From assembly GCF_015277855.1 (NCBI RefSeq), contig NZ_CP063812.1, forward strand, positions 2,852,001-2,916,000: a stretch of 64,000 nt of DNA, written 5' to 3'. The notes under the pieces were generated by a model. It was not told the DNA's origin and made no database searches. It saw only the letters and a list, made by a program, of their open reading frames with translations. Positions 9,032 to 18,553 of the stretch are shown here, piece by piece. How positions within the stretch are numbered: position 1 is the first letter of the stretch; each line of letters starts with the position of its first letter. This DNA comes from Microbacterium cremeum. GTDB taxonomy: Bacteria; Actinomycetota; Actinomycetes; Actinomycetales; Microbacteriaceae. Both the position numbers and the translations under genes were made by a program.

Positions 9032-10376
9032 GGCGCACCTCCGCTGCTGCGGCATCCTTCGTCGCCGTCGCGTCGTTCGCGAACCGCAGATGCACCTCGG
9101 TGCCGCCGCCCGCTCCGCGGCGGACCGTCGCCGATCCGCCCGCGCGCCGCATGCGGCCCACGATGGATTCACGGATGCCGAGCCTGTCGCCCGGCACGCT
9201 CTCGAGGTCGAACCCGGGGCCGCGGTCGCGGACGTACACGTCGACCGCCGTCGCGTTGCCCTCGATGTACACCGAGACCTCGCCGCCGGCATGCCGTGCC
9301 GCGTTGAGCATCGCCTCGCGCGAGGCCGCGGCGACCTCACCGCTCGCGCGCTCGGCCGGCAGCCCGGCCGAGACGACGTCGATGCGCACCGGATAGTCGA
9401 GCTCGAGCGCCGCGGCATAGTCGCGCAGGTCGGTGGGCAGGTCGCTGTCGGCCGGGGCATCGCCGTCGTAGAGCCACGCGCGCAGCTCGCGCTCCTGCGC
9501 GCGGGCGAGGCGGGCCACCTCGGTCGACGCGCCGGCACGGTTCTGGATGAGCGCGAGGGTCTGCAGCACCGAGTCGTGCAGGTGCGCGGCCATCTCGGCG
9601 CGCTGTTCCTCGCGGATGCGCCGCACGCGCTCCCCCGCGAGCTCGCGCCACTTGCCGATGAGCGTCGACGAATAGACGAGCACCAGCCCGACGATGAGGA
9701 CGAACGCGAGCACGAACCCGGCGATGCCGGTCTGCCGCAGCGTCGCGAGCTGCGCGATCAGCACGACGGCGAGCACCGCCGTCACCGTGATCCGCACGGC
9801 GGTCTCGTGGCGCGGACCGCGCGAGGGGTCGCGCCGGTCCACGAGCGTCGCCCACACGCCCGCGCCCGCGGCGAACGCGGTGACGATCAGCACGCCGTCG
9901 ACCCACAGCGGGACGGCCTCGAGCGAGACGCCGTTGCCGGCGAACAGCGCCATGCCCGACACCGTCACCACCGCGGCGACGAGCGACAGCGCGGTGAGGA
10001 TCCAGGCCACCGGCACGCGATGGGTCGGCGCTTCGTCCTCGGTGGTCGGGTCGTCCCACGGCGTGAAGACCCACAGCCAGGCGTAGAGCAGTGCTCCGGC
10101 GCCCCACACGAACGTCAGGGCCACGAAGGCGGCACGCACCAGCCACAGCGGCCAGCCGAGATGCCGTGCGAGCCCCGCCGAGACCCCCGAGACGGCGCAG
10201 TCGCGCGGACGCCGCAGGACAGGTCGGACGGATGCCGCACGCACACGCGCACGCTCGGCCCGGTCGTGCGCGCGGGCCAGGGCCGCCGCCGAGGTCCGCC
10301 GGCCCGACGCTCCGCGCGACCCGCGCACAGCGCGTGGAGGAGCCGCGGCATCCGGGGTCAGCGCGTGGGGGGCCAT
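9024..10376 (-). CDS. PspC-domain sensor histidine kinase (HisKA_3 type)
   Basis: A 450-residue kinase. A PspC domain (residues about 50-110, SGVSAGLARHLGWPLWLVRA...) provides the first membrane segments. More helices follow to about residue 240, then HisKA_3 dimerisation with phospho-acceptor His267 (HLHDSVLQTLALI) and a HATPase_c domain (RDRGPGFDLESVPGDRLGIRESI). The partner response regulator overlaps its end. This resembles the LiaS/PspC-linked two-component systems of actinobacteria that sense envelope stress. I set the start at ATG 10376, just before the conserved part; a longer form from 10424 is possible. It is divergent from two PspC-related membrane genes. Confidence 0.9.
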   Translation of the reverse strand: MAPHALTPDAAAPPRAVRGSRGASGRRTSAAALARAHDRAERARVRAASVRPVLRRPRDCAVSGVSAGLARHLGWPLWLVRAAFVALTFVWGAGALLYAWLWVFTPWDDPTTEDEAPTHRVPVAWILTALSLVAAVVTVSGMALFAGNGVSLEAVPLWVDGVLIVTAFAAGAGVWATLVDRRDPSRGPRHETAVRITVTAVLAVVLIAQLATLRQTGIAGFVLAFVLIVGLVLVYSSTLIGKWRELAGERVRRIREEQRAEMAAHLHDSVLQTLALIQNRAGASTEVARLARAQERELRAWLYDGDAPADSDLPTDLRDYAAALELDYPVRIDVVSAGLPAERASGEVAAASREAMLNAARHAGGEVSVYIEGNATAVDVYVRDRGPGFDLESVPGDRLGIRESIVGRMRRAGGSATVRRGAGGGTEVHLRFANDATATKDAAAAEVRRG

Positions 10377-10491
10377 GCCGCCATCAAACCATCCACCGGG
10401 CCCGGACCCCGACCCCCGGCGCACGAGATCAGGGTCGAGTCAGGGGATCACCCCATGGCACGGGCCTCGGCACTGCCGCCAGGCTGGACGC

Positions 10492-12225
10492 ATGACCGAC
10501 ACCACCGCCTCGCCTCCCGTCGATCCGGGACCGCCGCCGCCCGCTCCCCCCGGCCTCCCGACGGGCTCCGACCGGTTCTTCTCGTGGGTGCGGGGCCTCG
10601 GCGTCGTGCGCGGCGATGCGTGGCTCGGCGGCGTCTGCGGCGGGCTCGCGGCGCGCCTGCGCATCGATCCGATCATCGTGCGCGGCATCTTCGCGGTCGT
10701 CGCGGTGCTGGGATTCCCCGCGCTGCTGATCTACGCGATCGCGTGGGCCCTGCTGCCCGACGCCGTGGGCCGCATCCACCTGCGGGAGCTCTTCCACGGG
10801 CGCTTCGACCCCGCGATGATCGGCATCCTGATCCTCACGGTCCTGAGCTTCGTCCCCGTCGTGCCGTGGCTGTGGAACGCCGCTCTCTGGCCGGTGTGGG
10901 CGACCTTCGGCGGCGGCTACGGGCTCCCGATCTGGGACCTCGGCACGCCGTTCGGCGGGATCGGCGTCATCCTCACGCTCGCCCTCATCGGGGGTGCTGT
11001 GTTCCTCATCGTCCGGTCGGCTCGGTCCGACCGGCACGCCCGGGCTCCGCGACAGGCTTCCGCGGAGTCCGACCCGGCGCAGGCCGCGTCGCATTCGGGT
11101 GACGACGCGGCCGTCGCATTCGCGGCGACCGCCGGGGGTGATGCGGACTCGGCCGGTCGGGCGCCGGCCGGGTCCGCGAACTCCGCAGCCGCGACGGATG
11201 ATCTCTCTACGTCTCCTTCGTCGGCACCCGATCCGGATGCCGCCACCGCCGCGACGACGGCGCCCACGGTCGCCCTGCAGCCGCCGGCGGCCGGCCTCGA
11301 GCCGCCCGAGCCCGCGGCGCCGATCGAGCCGGCGCCCCCCGGCGCGCTCGCCGACGACGCCGAGGTCGCACAGTGGCGCGCGAACCACGAGGCGTGGCGC
11401 GAGCAGAGCGACGCGTGGCGCCGCAGCCAGCAGGACGCCGAGCGCGCGGCCCGCGAGCAGGCCCGGCGCGAGCGCGAGGCCGCCGGCGCGGCCTTCGCGG
11501 CCGAGGCCGAGGAGCGCCGTCGCATCCGCCGCGCCACCAAGCCCCGCACGAGCTTCGTGTTCGCCCTCACCGCGCTGGGCGCGGCGATCGTGACCGGCGC
11601 CGTGAGCGTGCTGATCGCATTGACGGATGCCGCGACCGCCCCGTACGCGGCAGCCATCGGTCTCCTCGCCGGAGCGCTCGTGACCGCGCTCGCGATGATC
11701 GTCGCGGGCATCGTGCGCCGTCGCAGCGGCTTTCTCACGGCCGTGACGATCGTGCTGGTGGTCGCCGGCATCACGACGGCTGTGGCATCCGGCCCCCGCA
11801 GCCTCGCTGTGGGCGACATCTTTCTCGGCACGAGCACGGAGCCGGTCTCGGTCACACAGCCGTTCGGCCGGACCGAGGTCCATCTCAGCTCGCTGTCGGA
11901 GCGCGAGCCGGTCGAGGCGGGGACGATCACCCTGCGCAAGGGGAATGGCGACACCTACATCACCGTCAACCCCGGCACGATCCTCGACCTCGAGGCCCGC
12001 CTGGGTGGTGGCGGCGTCAGCTACAGCCGCATCGGCATGCAGTCCGGGTTCCTCGACGAGGGCGTGATCTACCCGCACGAAGCGCCGGACGGAACCGCGG
12101 AATGGGAGTGGTTCGTGCGCAACACGACGGCGGCCGGCGATGCCGAGACCCGCCAGCGCATCGTGCTCGACCAGGCCGTCGGCCACGTGTACGTGACCAT
12201 CTACGAGTCGGAGGAAGACCGATGA
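10492..12225 (+). CDS. PspC-domain membrane protein with C-terminal beta domain
   Basis: A 577-residue protein with a Pro-rich cytosolic N-terminus and a PspC domain at about 25-100 (WLGGVCGGLAARLRIDPIIVRGIFAV). Further membrane helices reach about residue 180. A long acidic Ala/Pro linker and a charged coiled segment (WRANHEAWREQSDAWRRSQQ) precede three or four transmembrane helices at 355-430. A LiaF/DUF4097-like beta domain forms the C-terminus. Chosen start ATG 10492. It faces the PspC kinase gene across 115 bp and overlaps the next gene by ATGA. A role in envelope-stress sensing or signal modulation is inferred from context. Confidence 0.85.
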   Translation: MTDTTASPPVDPGPPPPAPPGLPTGSDRFFSWVRGLGVVRGDAWLGGVCGGLAARLRIDPIIVRGIFAVVAVLGFPALLIYAIAWALLPDAVGRIHLRELFHGRFDPAMIGILILTVLSFVPVVPWLWNAALWPVWATFGGGYGLPIWDLGTPFGGIGVILTLALIGGAVFLIVRSARSDRHARAPRQASAESDPAQAASHSGDDAAVAFAATAGGDADSAGRAPAGSANSAAATDDLSTSPSSAPDPDAATAATTAPTVALQPPAAGLEPPEPAAPIEPAPPGALADDAEVAQWRANHEAWREQSDAWRRSQQDAERAAREQARREREAAGAAFAAEAEERRRIRRATKPRTSFVFALTALGAAIVTGAVSVLIALTDAATAPYAAAIGLLAGALVTALAMIVAGIVRRRSGFLTAVTIVLVVAGITTAVASGPRSLAVGDIFLGTSTEPVSVTQPFGRTEVHLSSLSEREPVEAGTITLRKGNGDTYITVNPGTILDLEARLGGGGVSYSRIGMQSGFLDEGVIYPHEAPDGTAEWEWFVRNTTAAGDAETRQRIVLDQAVGHVYVTIYESEEDR

Positions 12226-12620
12226 GCGACGCCACCCCCACCGACACGACCTCCCTCCTGCCGCCGACGCCGGACGCCGGGTCCGCTGCCGGCCCGACGC
12301 TGCCGTACGAGGTCGCGGCCCTCTCGGGCGAGGCTGCTCCGGCCGGCGGCCCGGCGACCGCGCGCCCTCGCACGCGCTGGGCTGCGATCATCTGGGGCGC
12401 CGCGTTCGCGGCCGTCGCCGCCGTGACCCTGTGGGTCACCGTGAGCCCCGACCGCCGCACCGCTCTCGCGGACTGGACCCTGTCGCTCTCGCCCGCCGCT
12501 GTCGTGGCCTACGTCGTACTGGTCCTCGGAGCGATCGCACTCGTCGCCGGGGTCGTGGGCATCGTCCGCCGAGGGCAGCGCGCGATCGATGCCCGGCGCG
12601 CGGTCGACCGCGCGGACTGA
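12222..12620 (+). CDS. Small two-helix membrane protein
   Basis: A 132-residue protein with a disordered Thr/Pro/Ala-rich N-terminus (1-50) and two transmembrane helices (about 52-75 and 88-115), ending in a basic cytosolic tail (RRGQRAIDARRAVDRAD). Its ATG overlaps the stop of the PspC protein gene (ATGA), so both are made from one mRNA. No enzymatic motif was found. It is probably an accessory of the PspC/kinase envelope-stress module (inference). Confidence 0.8.
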   Translation: MSDATPTDTTSLLPPTPDAGSAAGPTLPYEVAALSGEAAPAGGPATARPRTRWAAIIWGAAFAAVAAVTLWVTVSPDRRTALADWTLSLSPAAVVAYVVLVLGAIALVAGVVGIVRRGQRAIDARRAVDRAD

Positions 12621-12687
12621 ATCCGCAGCATCCGTCCTCCTCTCGGCGCCCGTCCTATAGGGGGCGGCGACCGGGCGCCTGAAACAC

Positions 12688-12722
12688 GTTCGCGCCGTGA
12701 CCCGAAAGGGCACGGCGCGAAC
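12688..12722. terminator. Bidirectional hairpin terminator
   Basis: GTTCGCGCCGTG (12688-12699) pairs perfectly with CACGGCGCGAAC (12711-12722). Inside, after a bulged A, CCC-GAAA-GGG forms a GNRA-capped extension. It lies between the convergent ends of the small membrane protein (12620) and the lipoprotein gene (12756). Confidence 0.8.
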
Positions 12723-12755
12723 GCAGGCGCGGCGACGGCCGAGGCCGTCGCGGGA

Positions 12756-13271
12756 TCACTTGGTGAGGACGCTGCAGCCCTCGTCGCCGGTGTCGACGCA
12801 GAGCACGAGGGCCTCGGGGTCGACGAGCGCCTCGGGAACGGCGTAGCTCCACACGAACGTGTACGTGCGGCCGGGCTTGAGGACCACGTCGGCGTTCTGC
12901 TGCGGCACCGCGACGCCCGCGAAGGCCTCGTCGGCCGTCGAGCGCAGGACGGGCGCGAGCTCGGCTCCAGTGAGGCCCTCGACCGAGACCCACTGGGCGA
13001 CGTTCGCGGTGACCCACCGCGTGCCGGGCTCGGGGTCGCCGAGCGCACCGGCCGCCGCGTCGTCGGGGACGATGCCGCTCCAGACCTCGAGCTGGGTGCC
13101 GTCCACGCCCACGCGCTCGCCCACCGCCGCGGGCTCGGTGATCGACGACTCCACGACGCTCACGGCCGGAGCGGCCTCGGGGGTCGCTGCGGGCTGGCCC
13201 GACGCGCAGCCGGCCAGCAGAAGGCCGGAGGCGGCGAGGATGGACAGGACGGCGGTACTGCGGGAACGCAT
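12756..13271 (-). CDS. Secreted lipoprotein of unknown function
   Basis: A 171-residue lipoprotein. The signal peptide ends in lipobox LLAGC with lipidated Cys22, followed by an Ala/Pro-rich tether. The rest is probably a single beta-sandwich domain with two late cysteines (LCVDTGDEGC) that could form a disulfide. The sequence resembles small actinobacterial DUF4352-like lipoproteins, but I do not recognise the family with certainty. Start ATG 13271 has a GAGAGGTATTC region upstream. It is transcribed alone, downstream of the 132-bp repeat array. Confidence 0.75.
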   Translation of the reverse strand: MRSRSTAVLSILAASGLLLAGCASGQPAATPEAAPAVSVVESSITEPAAVGERVGVDGTQLEVWSGIVPDDAAAGALGDPEPGTRWVTANVAQWVSVEGLTGAELAPVLRSTADEAFAGVAVPQQNADVVLKPGRTYTFVWSYAVPEALVDPEALVLCVDTGDEGCSVLTK

Positions 13272-13373
13272 GACGAATACCTCTCGAATCGTTTCGGGGA
13301 CCCTTCCACGCTACCTCTTCGGGAGTTGTGGTCTGACCACTCCGCCCTGCTCATTCCCGCAGAACGGGAAGGA

Positions 13374-14055
13374 GACGGATGCCGGGGCCGCGGCATCCCT
13401 CGCCGAAAACAGGTGATCTCGCCAACGCAGGACAAAACCCCGACCAAACGTCCTGCCTCCGCCAGATCCCCTGTTTTCAGCAAGACACCGCCGGGCAAAG
13501 ACCCAGACGGATGCCGCGGCCGCGGCATCCGTCGCCGAAAACAGGTGATCTCGCCAACGCAGGACAAAACCGCCACCGAACGTCCTGCCTCCGCCAGATC
13601 CCCTGTTCTCAGCAGAACGCCGCCGGGCAAAGACCCAGACGGATGCCGCAGCCACGGCATCCCTCACCCAGAACAGGTGATCTCGCCGACGCAGGACAAA
13701 ACCCCGACCAAACGTCCTGCCTCCGCCAGATCCCCTGTTCTCAGCACGACACCGCCGGGCACAGACCCAGACGGATGCCGCGGCCGCGGCATCACTCACC
13801 CAGAACAGGTGATCTCGCCAACGCAGGACAAAAACCCCGACCAAACGTCCTGCCTCCGCCAGATCCCCTGTTTTCAGCACGACACGGCCGGGCAAAGACC
13901 CAGACGGATGCCGCGGCCGCGGCATCCCTCGCCGAAAACAGGTGATCTCGCCAACGCAGGACAAAACCCCGACCAAACGTCCTGCCTCCGCCAGATCCCC
14001 TGTTCTCAGCACGACGCCGCCGGGCACGGACCCAGACGGATGCCGAGGCCGCGGC
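13374..14055. repeat. Five-copy 132-bp tandem array of palindromic units
   Basis: The 786-bp gap between the C39-like gene and the lipoprotein gene is mostly five head-to-tail units with spacing 132, 132, 132 and 133 bp (aligned at 13406, 13538, 13670, 13802, 13935). Each unit has two dyads: a perfect palindrome built on GGATGCCGCGG/CCGCGGCATCC, and a long hairpin with left arm starting GAAAACAGGTGATCTCGCCA and right arm ending CGCCAGATCCCCTGTTTTC. Arms differ at about five positions, and those differences are the same in every unit. Units are nearly identical throughout, with no unique spacers. The last unit ends 2 bp before the stop of the C39-like gene. No gene is seen in it. Confidence 0.9.
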
Positions 14056-14057
14056 CG

Positions 14058-15128
14058 CTACGCCACTCGGGCGAAGATCACACCGCGGTAGGCGTCGTCG
14101 CTCCAGCGCACGAGGCGGTCGAGATCGCGCGGGTGGACCGGCAGGTCGTGGGTGTCGACCCAGGTCTCGCCGGCCTCGACGTTGATCCACGGGTCCTCGA
14201 CGACCACGGCGTCGCCGGCGACGGCATGCGCGACGATCCAGTGCGGCCCGACCTCGCCGTGCATGGGGGCTTCGTCGATGAGCAGCAACGCACGCTCGCC
14301 CTCGCCCACGCGCCGGGCGATCTCGGCCACCTCGACCCGGTCCCGGCGCACCGGGATGCCGCGCGCGATCGCCTGGCGCAGGGAGTCGTCCTGCAGTTCC
14401 GCGCGGAACGAACGGTCGAAACCCTCGAAGCCCTCCAGCAGCGCGGGGCCCTCGAGGTCCAGCGCCACCTCGACGGGAGCACCGGCGAGCCGGTCGTGGA
14501 GTGCCACGGCGAGACCGACCGGTTCGCACGCCGGGTAGTTGCTCGCACTGCGCCAGAAGTCGATCTCGCGATCGCGGTCGCCGGCCCCGCCGTCGAATCC
14601 GCCCGAGGCGCTTCCCTCCGATGCGATCAGCGCGGCGACGGCGCCGCACGTGAACAGCGTCGTCTGGGCGTAGTACCCCGGCTCGTCGTGCGGGGCGGCG
14701 GTCAGCCACAGGACGTATCCGTCTACGGTCTCGGTGCCGACGGCGGCCCAGGGCCGGCGCATCGCGACGAAGCCCCGGTCGGTCGCGAACGGGGGCAGGC
14801 CCGCGCCCGCCGCGACCTCCCACTTCACGGCCACGTCGCCGCGTGCGCGTGCGCCCTCGATGACCGCGTCCAGTGCGTGCGCCGCCGCCGTCTCGTCGCG
14901 CCACCACAGGTCGACGATCTTCGTGGCGGCCGTCGCCGGGCGGCCGCTGGTCAGCGCGGCCGCGAGCGGCGCCCCCGTCTCGTCGCGGACGACCTCGCCC
15001 GCGGGGCGATAGCCCTCGCGGGGCAGTCGCCACCGCCCCACTCTGGGTGCCGTCAGCCCGTGAGCCTCCAGCTCGCCGATGAGTTCGGCCGGCGAGACCT
15101 CGGAGTCGTTTCGCAGTGCGGCGGGCAT
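14058..15128 (-). CDS. GNAT-like/peptidase C39-like protein
   Basis: A 356-residue cytosolic protein, last gene of the oligopeptide ABC operon, 1 nt after the ATPase stop. The N-terminal half (to about 135) looks like a degenerate GNAT fold (AVIEGARARGDVAVKWEV...GFVAMRRPW). The C-terminal half is a papain-like C39-type domain with oxyanion Gln and nucleophile Cys161 (AQTTLFTCGAVA), His296 (HWIVAHAV) and Asp312 (EDPWINVE). The middle EIDFWRSASNYPACEPVGLAVAL matches the family's linker to the second half. Unlike C39 bacteriocin peptidases it is not fused to an exporter and has no signal peptide. Likely a cytosolic peptidase or amidase acting on imported peptides (inference). Confidence 0.75.
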   Translation of the reverse strand: MPAALRNDSEVSPAELIGELEAHGLTAPRVGRWRLPREGYRPAGEVVRDETGAPLAAALTSGRPATAATKIVDLWWRDETAAAHALDAVIEGARARGDVAVKWEVAAGAGLPPFATDRGFVAMRRPWAAVGTETVDGYVLWLTAAPHDEPGYYAQTTLFTCGAVAALIASEGSASGGFDGGAGDRDREIDFWRSASNYPACEPVGLAVALHDRLAGAPVEVALDLEGPALLEGFEGFDRSFRAELQDDSLRQAIARGIPVRRDRVEVAEIARRVGEGERALLLIDEAPMHGEVGPHWIVAHAVAGDAVVVEDPWINVEAGETWVDTHDLPVHPRDLDRLVRWSDDAYRGVIFARVA

Positions 15129-15129
15129 G

Positions 15130-16707
15130 TCAGTCCTTTCCGGGGGCGTCGACGACGACGCTCGTGTTCTCGCGGTGCGCGGCGGCGACCAGCAGGGCGG
15201 TGTACTCGTGGCGGGGTGCGCTCAGCACCTGCTCGCACGTTCCTTGCTCCACCACTCGGCCCTGCCAGAGCACCGTGACGGTGTCGGCGAGCATGCGGAC
15301 GACGGCGAGGTCGTGCGAGATGAAGAGGATCGCGATCCCCAGCTCGTCCCGCAGCCGGACGAGCAGCGCGAGGATCTGCGCCTGCACCGACACGTCCAGT
15401 GCCGACACCGACTCGTCGCAGATGAGCAGGCGCGGGTTCGGGGCGAGCGCTCGGGCGATCGCGACGCGCTGCCGCTGCCCGCCCGACAGCTCGGCGGGGC
15501 GCTTGCGAGCGAACTCGGCCGGCAGCCCGACGGTCTCGAGGAGCGACGCGACATCGCTCGCCGGGCGACGGGCGACCCCCAGTGCCTCGCGCAGGATCGC
15601 CCCGATGCTCATCATCGGGTTCAGCGACGAGTACGGATCCTGGAAGACGATCTGCATCTGCCCCGGCGTGCGCGACCGGCGGCCCGGCGCGAGCCGTGCG
15701 CCGTCGAAGTCGATCTCGCCGGCATCCTCGGACTCGAGCCCGGCGACGCACCGTGCGAGGGTGGACTTGCCCGAACCGGACTCGCCGACCACGCCGACGA
15801 TCCTCCCGGGACCGATGTCGAGGTCGACGTCGTCGAGCACGAGCCGCTCCCCGAAGTGCTTGACCACGCCCCGCGCGCGCAGCAGCGGTGCGGAGTCGTC
15901 GCCCGGTGCGGGGGCGCGGTCCGCCGCCGGCGGCGCGGCCAGCGTGGGATCGGCCTCGATGAGCGCGCGCGTGTAGGGATGCTGCGGCGCGGCGAGCACG
16001 GTCGCGGTGGCGCCGCGCTCGACCACCTCGCCGTGCCGCATCACGAGCACGTCGTCGGTTCGTCCGCGCACGAGACCGAGATCGTGCGAGATGAGGATGA
16101 CGCAGAGGTTGCGTGCCCGCTGCACCGACCGCAGCAGGTCGAGGATCTCGGCCTGATTCGAGGCATCCAGAGCCGTCGTCGGTTCGTCGGCGATGATCAG
16201 CTCGGGGTCGGCGGCGAGCGCCGCGGCGATCGCGACGCGCTGCCGCATGCCGCCCGAGAGCTGATGCGGGTACGAGCGGGCGACGTGCGGCGGCAGCTTC
16301 ACCTCGGCGAGCCGCGCGGCCACGGCCCGATCGCGCTCGGTCCGTGACAGGCGGCGCGGCGCCGCGGCATCCAGCGTCCACCCGATCTGGTCACCGCAGC
16401 GGTGCACCGGGGACAGACTCGTGAACGGGTCCTGGAGGAGCAGCGTGACGGTGCGACCGCGCACGCCTCGCCACTCGGCGTCGTTCGCGTCGAGGCGGAC
16501 GACACGAGAGCCGATGTGCACCGACCCCTGCGCGCGGAACCCGCGGGGCAGGAGGCCGATGAGCGACTTGGCCGTGAGCGTCTTCCCCGAACCCGACTCG
16601 CCGATGATCGCAAGCGTGCGGCCGGGTTCGATCGACGCGTCGAGCGGCGCGACCATGGGTCCCGCGTGCCCGATGACCGTGAGGCCTTCGATCCGCACCC
16701 CGTTCAC
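15130..16707 (-). CDS. Oligopeptide ABC transporter, fused double ATPase (DppD-DppF type)
   Basis: The 525-residue protein joins two nucleotide-binding domains. NBD1 has Walker A GESGSGKT near residue 35, signature LSGGMRQRV and [11 protein letters not shown]2 has [17 protein letters not shown] and DESVSALD and ends in the short oligopeptide-type tail. The first NBD corresponds to DppD/OppD and the second to DppF/OppF. GTG 16707 overlaps the permease stop by GTGA. It energises import through the two permeases encoded upstream. Confidence 0.95.
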   Translation of the reverse strand: MNGVRIEGLTVIGHAGPMVAPLDASIEPGRTLAIIGESGSGKTLTAKSLIGLLPRGFRAQGSVHIGSRVVRLDANDAEWRGVRGRTVTLLLQDPFTSLSPVHRCGDQIGWTLDAAAPRRLSRTERDRAVAARLAEVKLPPHVARSYPHQLSGGMRQRVAIAAALAADPELIIADEPTTALDASNQAEILDLLRSVQRARNLCVILISHDLGLVRGRTDDVLVMRHGEVVERGATATVLAAPQHPYTRALIEADPTLAAPPAADRAPAPGDDSAPLLRARGVVKHFGERLVLDDVDLDIGPGRIVGVVGESGSGKSTLARCVAGLESEDAGEIDFDGARLAPGRRSRTPGQMQIVFQDPYSSLNPMMSIGAILREALGVARRPASDVASLLETVGLPAEFARKRPAELSGGQRQRVAIARALAPNPRLLICDESVSALDVSVQAQILALLVRLRDELGIAILFISHDLAVVRMLADTVTVLWQGRVVEQGTCEQVLSAPRHEYTALLVAAAHRENTSVVVDAPGKD

Positions 16708-17564
16708 AGCGCCTTCCCCACCTGTGAGAGCCGCTGACCCGCCCAGTCGCCGACGAGGTTGACCGCCGACGCGACGAGGATGATGAGGAGGGCGGGGACG
16801 ACCACCGCCCACGGGTTGTCGAACATGATCGACCGGTTGTCGGTGAGCTGCCGCCCCCAGTCCGCCGTCCCGGGAGGAACCCCCACGCCGAGGAACGACA
16901 GCGACGAGAAGGCGACGAGCGCGAAGGCGACGTTGAGCATGGCGTTGGTGAGCACCAGGGTCGAGACGTTGGGGAGGATGTGGCGGAACATGACGCGCCA
17001 CCGCGAGAGCGACAGCATCCGTGCCGCTTCGATGTACGGGCGCGCGGACTGCTCGAGCACGCCCGCACGCACGATGCGGATGTCGGAGGGCGAGAACAAC
17101 AGGATGAGCAGGCCCACGGTGACCCAGTAGCCGCCGCCGAACACGCCCGACACCACGATCGCGGCGAGCAGCACCGGCAGGGCCAGCAGCAGGTCGGTCC
17201 AGCGACTGATCACGACGTCGAGCCATCCCCGCTCGTACCCGGCGAGCGTTCCGAGGACGATGCCGAGGGTCATCGACCCGGCGGCGACGCACACCGGTCC
17301 GATCAGCGCGGAGGCGGCGCCGGCGACCGTCATCGCCCACACGTCGCGGCCGAGCTCGTCGGTTCCGAGCGGGTAGCCGGGCGTGCCCGCGGGGAGCAGG
17401 CCCGAGAGGATGTCCTGTCGCATCGCGTCGGGGTACAGCCAGCCGCCGAACAGCACCGCGACGACGGCGAGACCGAGCACGACGAGCGCGAAGACGATGG
17501 TCCAGGGCACGCTCCTGCGCCGGGTGCGGGCGGGAGCGCTCAGCAGATCGATCGCGGCGGTCAT
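16704..17564 (-). CDS. Oligopeptide ABC transporter permease (DppC type)
   Basis: A 286-residue inner-membrane permease with six predicted helices. It has the family's N-terminal region, the motif [10 protein letters not shown] and an EAA-like cytoplasmic loop ([21 protein letters not shown]) that contacts the ATPase. It overlaps both neighbours (ATGA at its start, GTGA at its stop), so it is translationally coupled in the LysR-to-C39 operon. The start ATG 17564 leads straight into a basic segment and the first helix. The substrate is probably peptides; nickel or other ligands cannot be excluded from sequence. Confidence 0.95.
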   Translation of the reverse strand: MTAAIDLLSAPARTRRRSVPWTIVFALVVLGLAVVAVLFGGWLYPDAMRQDILSGLLPAGTPGYPLGTDELGRDVWAMTVAGAASALIGPVCVAAGSMTLGIVLGTLAGYERGWLDVVISRWTDLLLALPVLLAAIVVSGVFGGGYWVTVGLLILLFSPSDIRIVRAGVLEQSARPYIEAARMLSLSRWRVMFRHILPNVSTLVLTNAMLNVAFALVAFSSLSFLGVGVPPGTADWGRQLTDNRSIMFDNPWAVVVPALLIILVASAVNLVGDWAGQRLSQVGKAL

Positions 17565-18553
17565 GCGCGCACCTCGTTCCGGCGAAGGCGGGGATCGAGC
17601 AGGACGTACGCGAGGTCGGCGAGCAGAGCGATGACCGCGATCGCCACCGCGACCAGGAGCGTGAGCGACTGCACGACGGCGATGTCTTTGAACAGCACGG
17701 AGTCCTGGAGCAGCGTGCCGAGGCCCGGCAGCGCGTACGTCGTCTCGGCGAGCACCGTGCCGCCGACCAGGAAGGTGAGCACGAGGCTCGCCCCCGTCAC
17801 GATCGGGATCGCCGCGTTGCGCAGCGCGATCCGGCGCACCTGGGATTCGGGGATGCCGCGAGCCCGGGCCGACGTCACGTAGTCCGTCTCGAGCTCACGC
17901 AGCATCGCCGTGCGGGTCAGCTTGACGATGATCGCGCCCAGGCCCAGGGCGAGGGTGACGGCGGGGAGCACGAGATGCCACAGCGTGTCCAGTCCCCCGG
18001 ATCCGGCGCCGTAGACCGGGAAGATGCGGATGTAGTACGCGAACACGTAGAGCAGCAGCAGGCCGACGGCGAAGGTCGGGGCGCTGAGCCCCACCACCGC
18101 GAGGCTGTTCGCGGTGCGGTCGGTCCAGCCGCCCGCGTGCACCGCGCTCTGCACACCGAGCGGCACGGCGACGATCAGCGCGACCAGGAAGGCGAGGCCG
18201 CACAGCGCCATCGTGATGCCGACGCGCTGGCCGATCGCGTCGGCCACCGGCACCTGGAGCCGGATCGACTGGCCGAGGTCGCCGGTGACGAACCCGCCCA
18301 GCCACTTCACGTACTGCAGCCACACCGGGTCGTCGAGGTTGTACTGCTCGCGGATCGCCGCCACCGCCTCGGGTGACGACGGCCGGTTGCCGAGCAGGTT
18401 CTTGACGATGTCGCCCGGGGCCAGATGCATCAGCGAGAAGATGACGATCGACAGCACCAGCAGCACGGCGAGCATGCCGAGCACGCGCACCGTCAGCAGC
18501 CGGCCGATCGACCGGTACCGCGATGCGCGTGCTCGGACGGGGAGTTGCGTCAC
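17561..18553 (-). CDS. Oligopeptide ABC transporter permease (DppB type)
   Basis: A 330-residue permease with six helices. It has the hallmark N-terminal part ([20 protein letters not shown]...MHLAPGD), the periplasmic segment with the [17 protein letters not shown] motif and the EAA loop ([20 protein letters not shown]). I chose GTG 18553, which overlaps the stop of the binding-protein gene (GTGA). A longer frame extends upstream but lies over the binding-protein gene and is a shadow. It forms the channel with the DppC-type partner. Confidence 0.95.
   Translation of the reverse strand: MTQLPVRARASRYRSIGRLLTVRVLGMLAVLLVLSIVIFSLMHLAPGDIVKNLLGNRPSSPEAVAAIREQYNLDDPVWLQYVKWLGGFVTGDLGQSIRLQVPVADAIGQRVGITMALCGLAFLVALIVAVPLGVQSAVHAGGWTDRTANSLAVVGLSAPTFAVGLLLLYVFAYYIRIFPVYGAGSGGLDTLWHLVLPAVTLALGLGAIIVKLTRTAMLRELETDYVTSARARGIPESQVRRIALRNAAIPIVTGASLVLTFLVGGTVLAETTYALPGLGTLLQDSVLFKDIAVVQSLTLLVAVAIAVIALLADLAYVLLDPRLRRNEVRA

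Noticed and set aside
13374..14055. Tandem array as a CRISPR
   Set aside because: Whole 132-bp units repeat with no unique spacers, and no cas genes are in the window.
13326..15278. Long open frames across the 132-bp array, giving repetitive proteins on both strands
   Set aside because: The frames are a by-product of a period divisible by three and scarce A/T; they have no start signals and run into the antisense of the C39-like gene.
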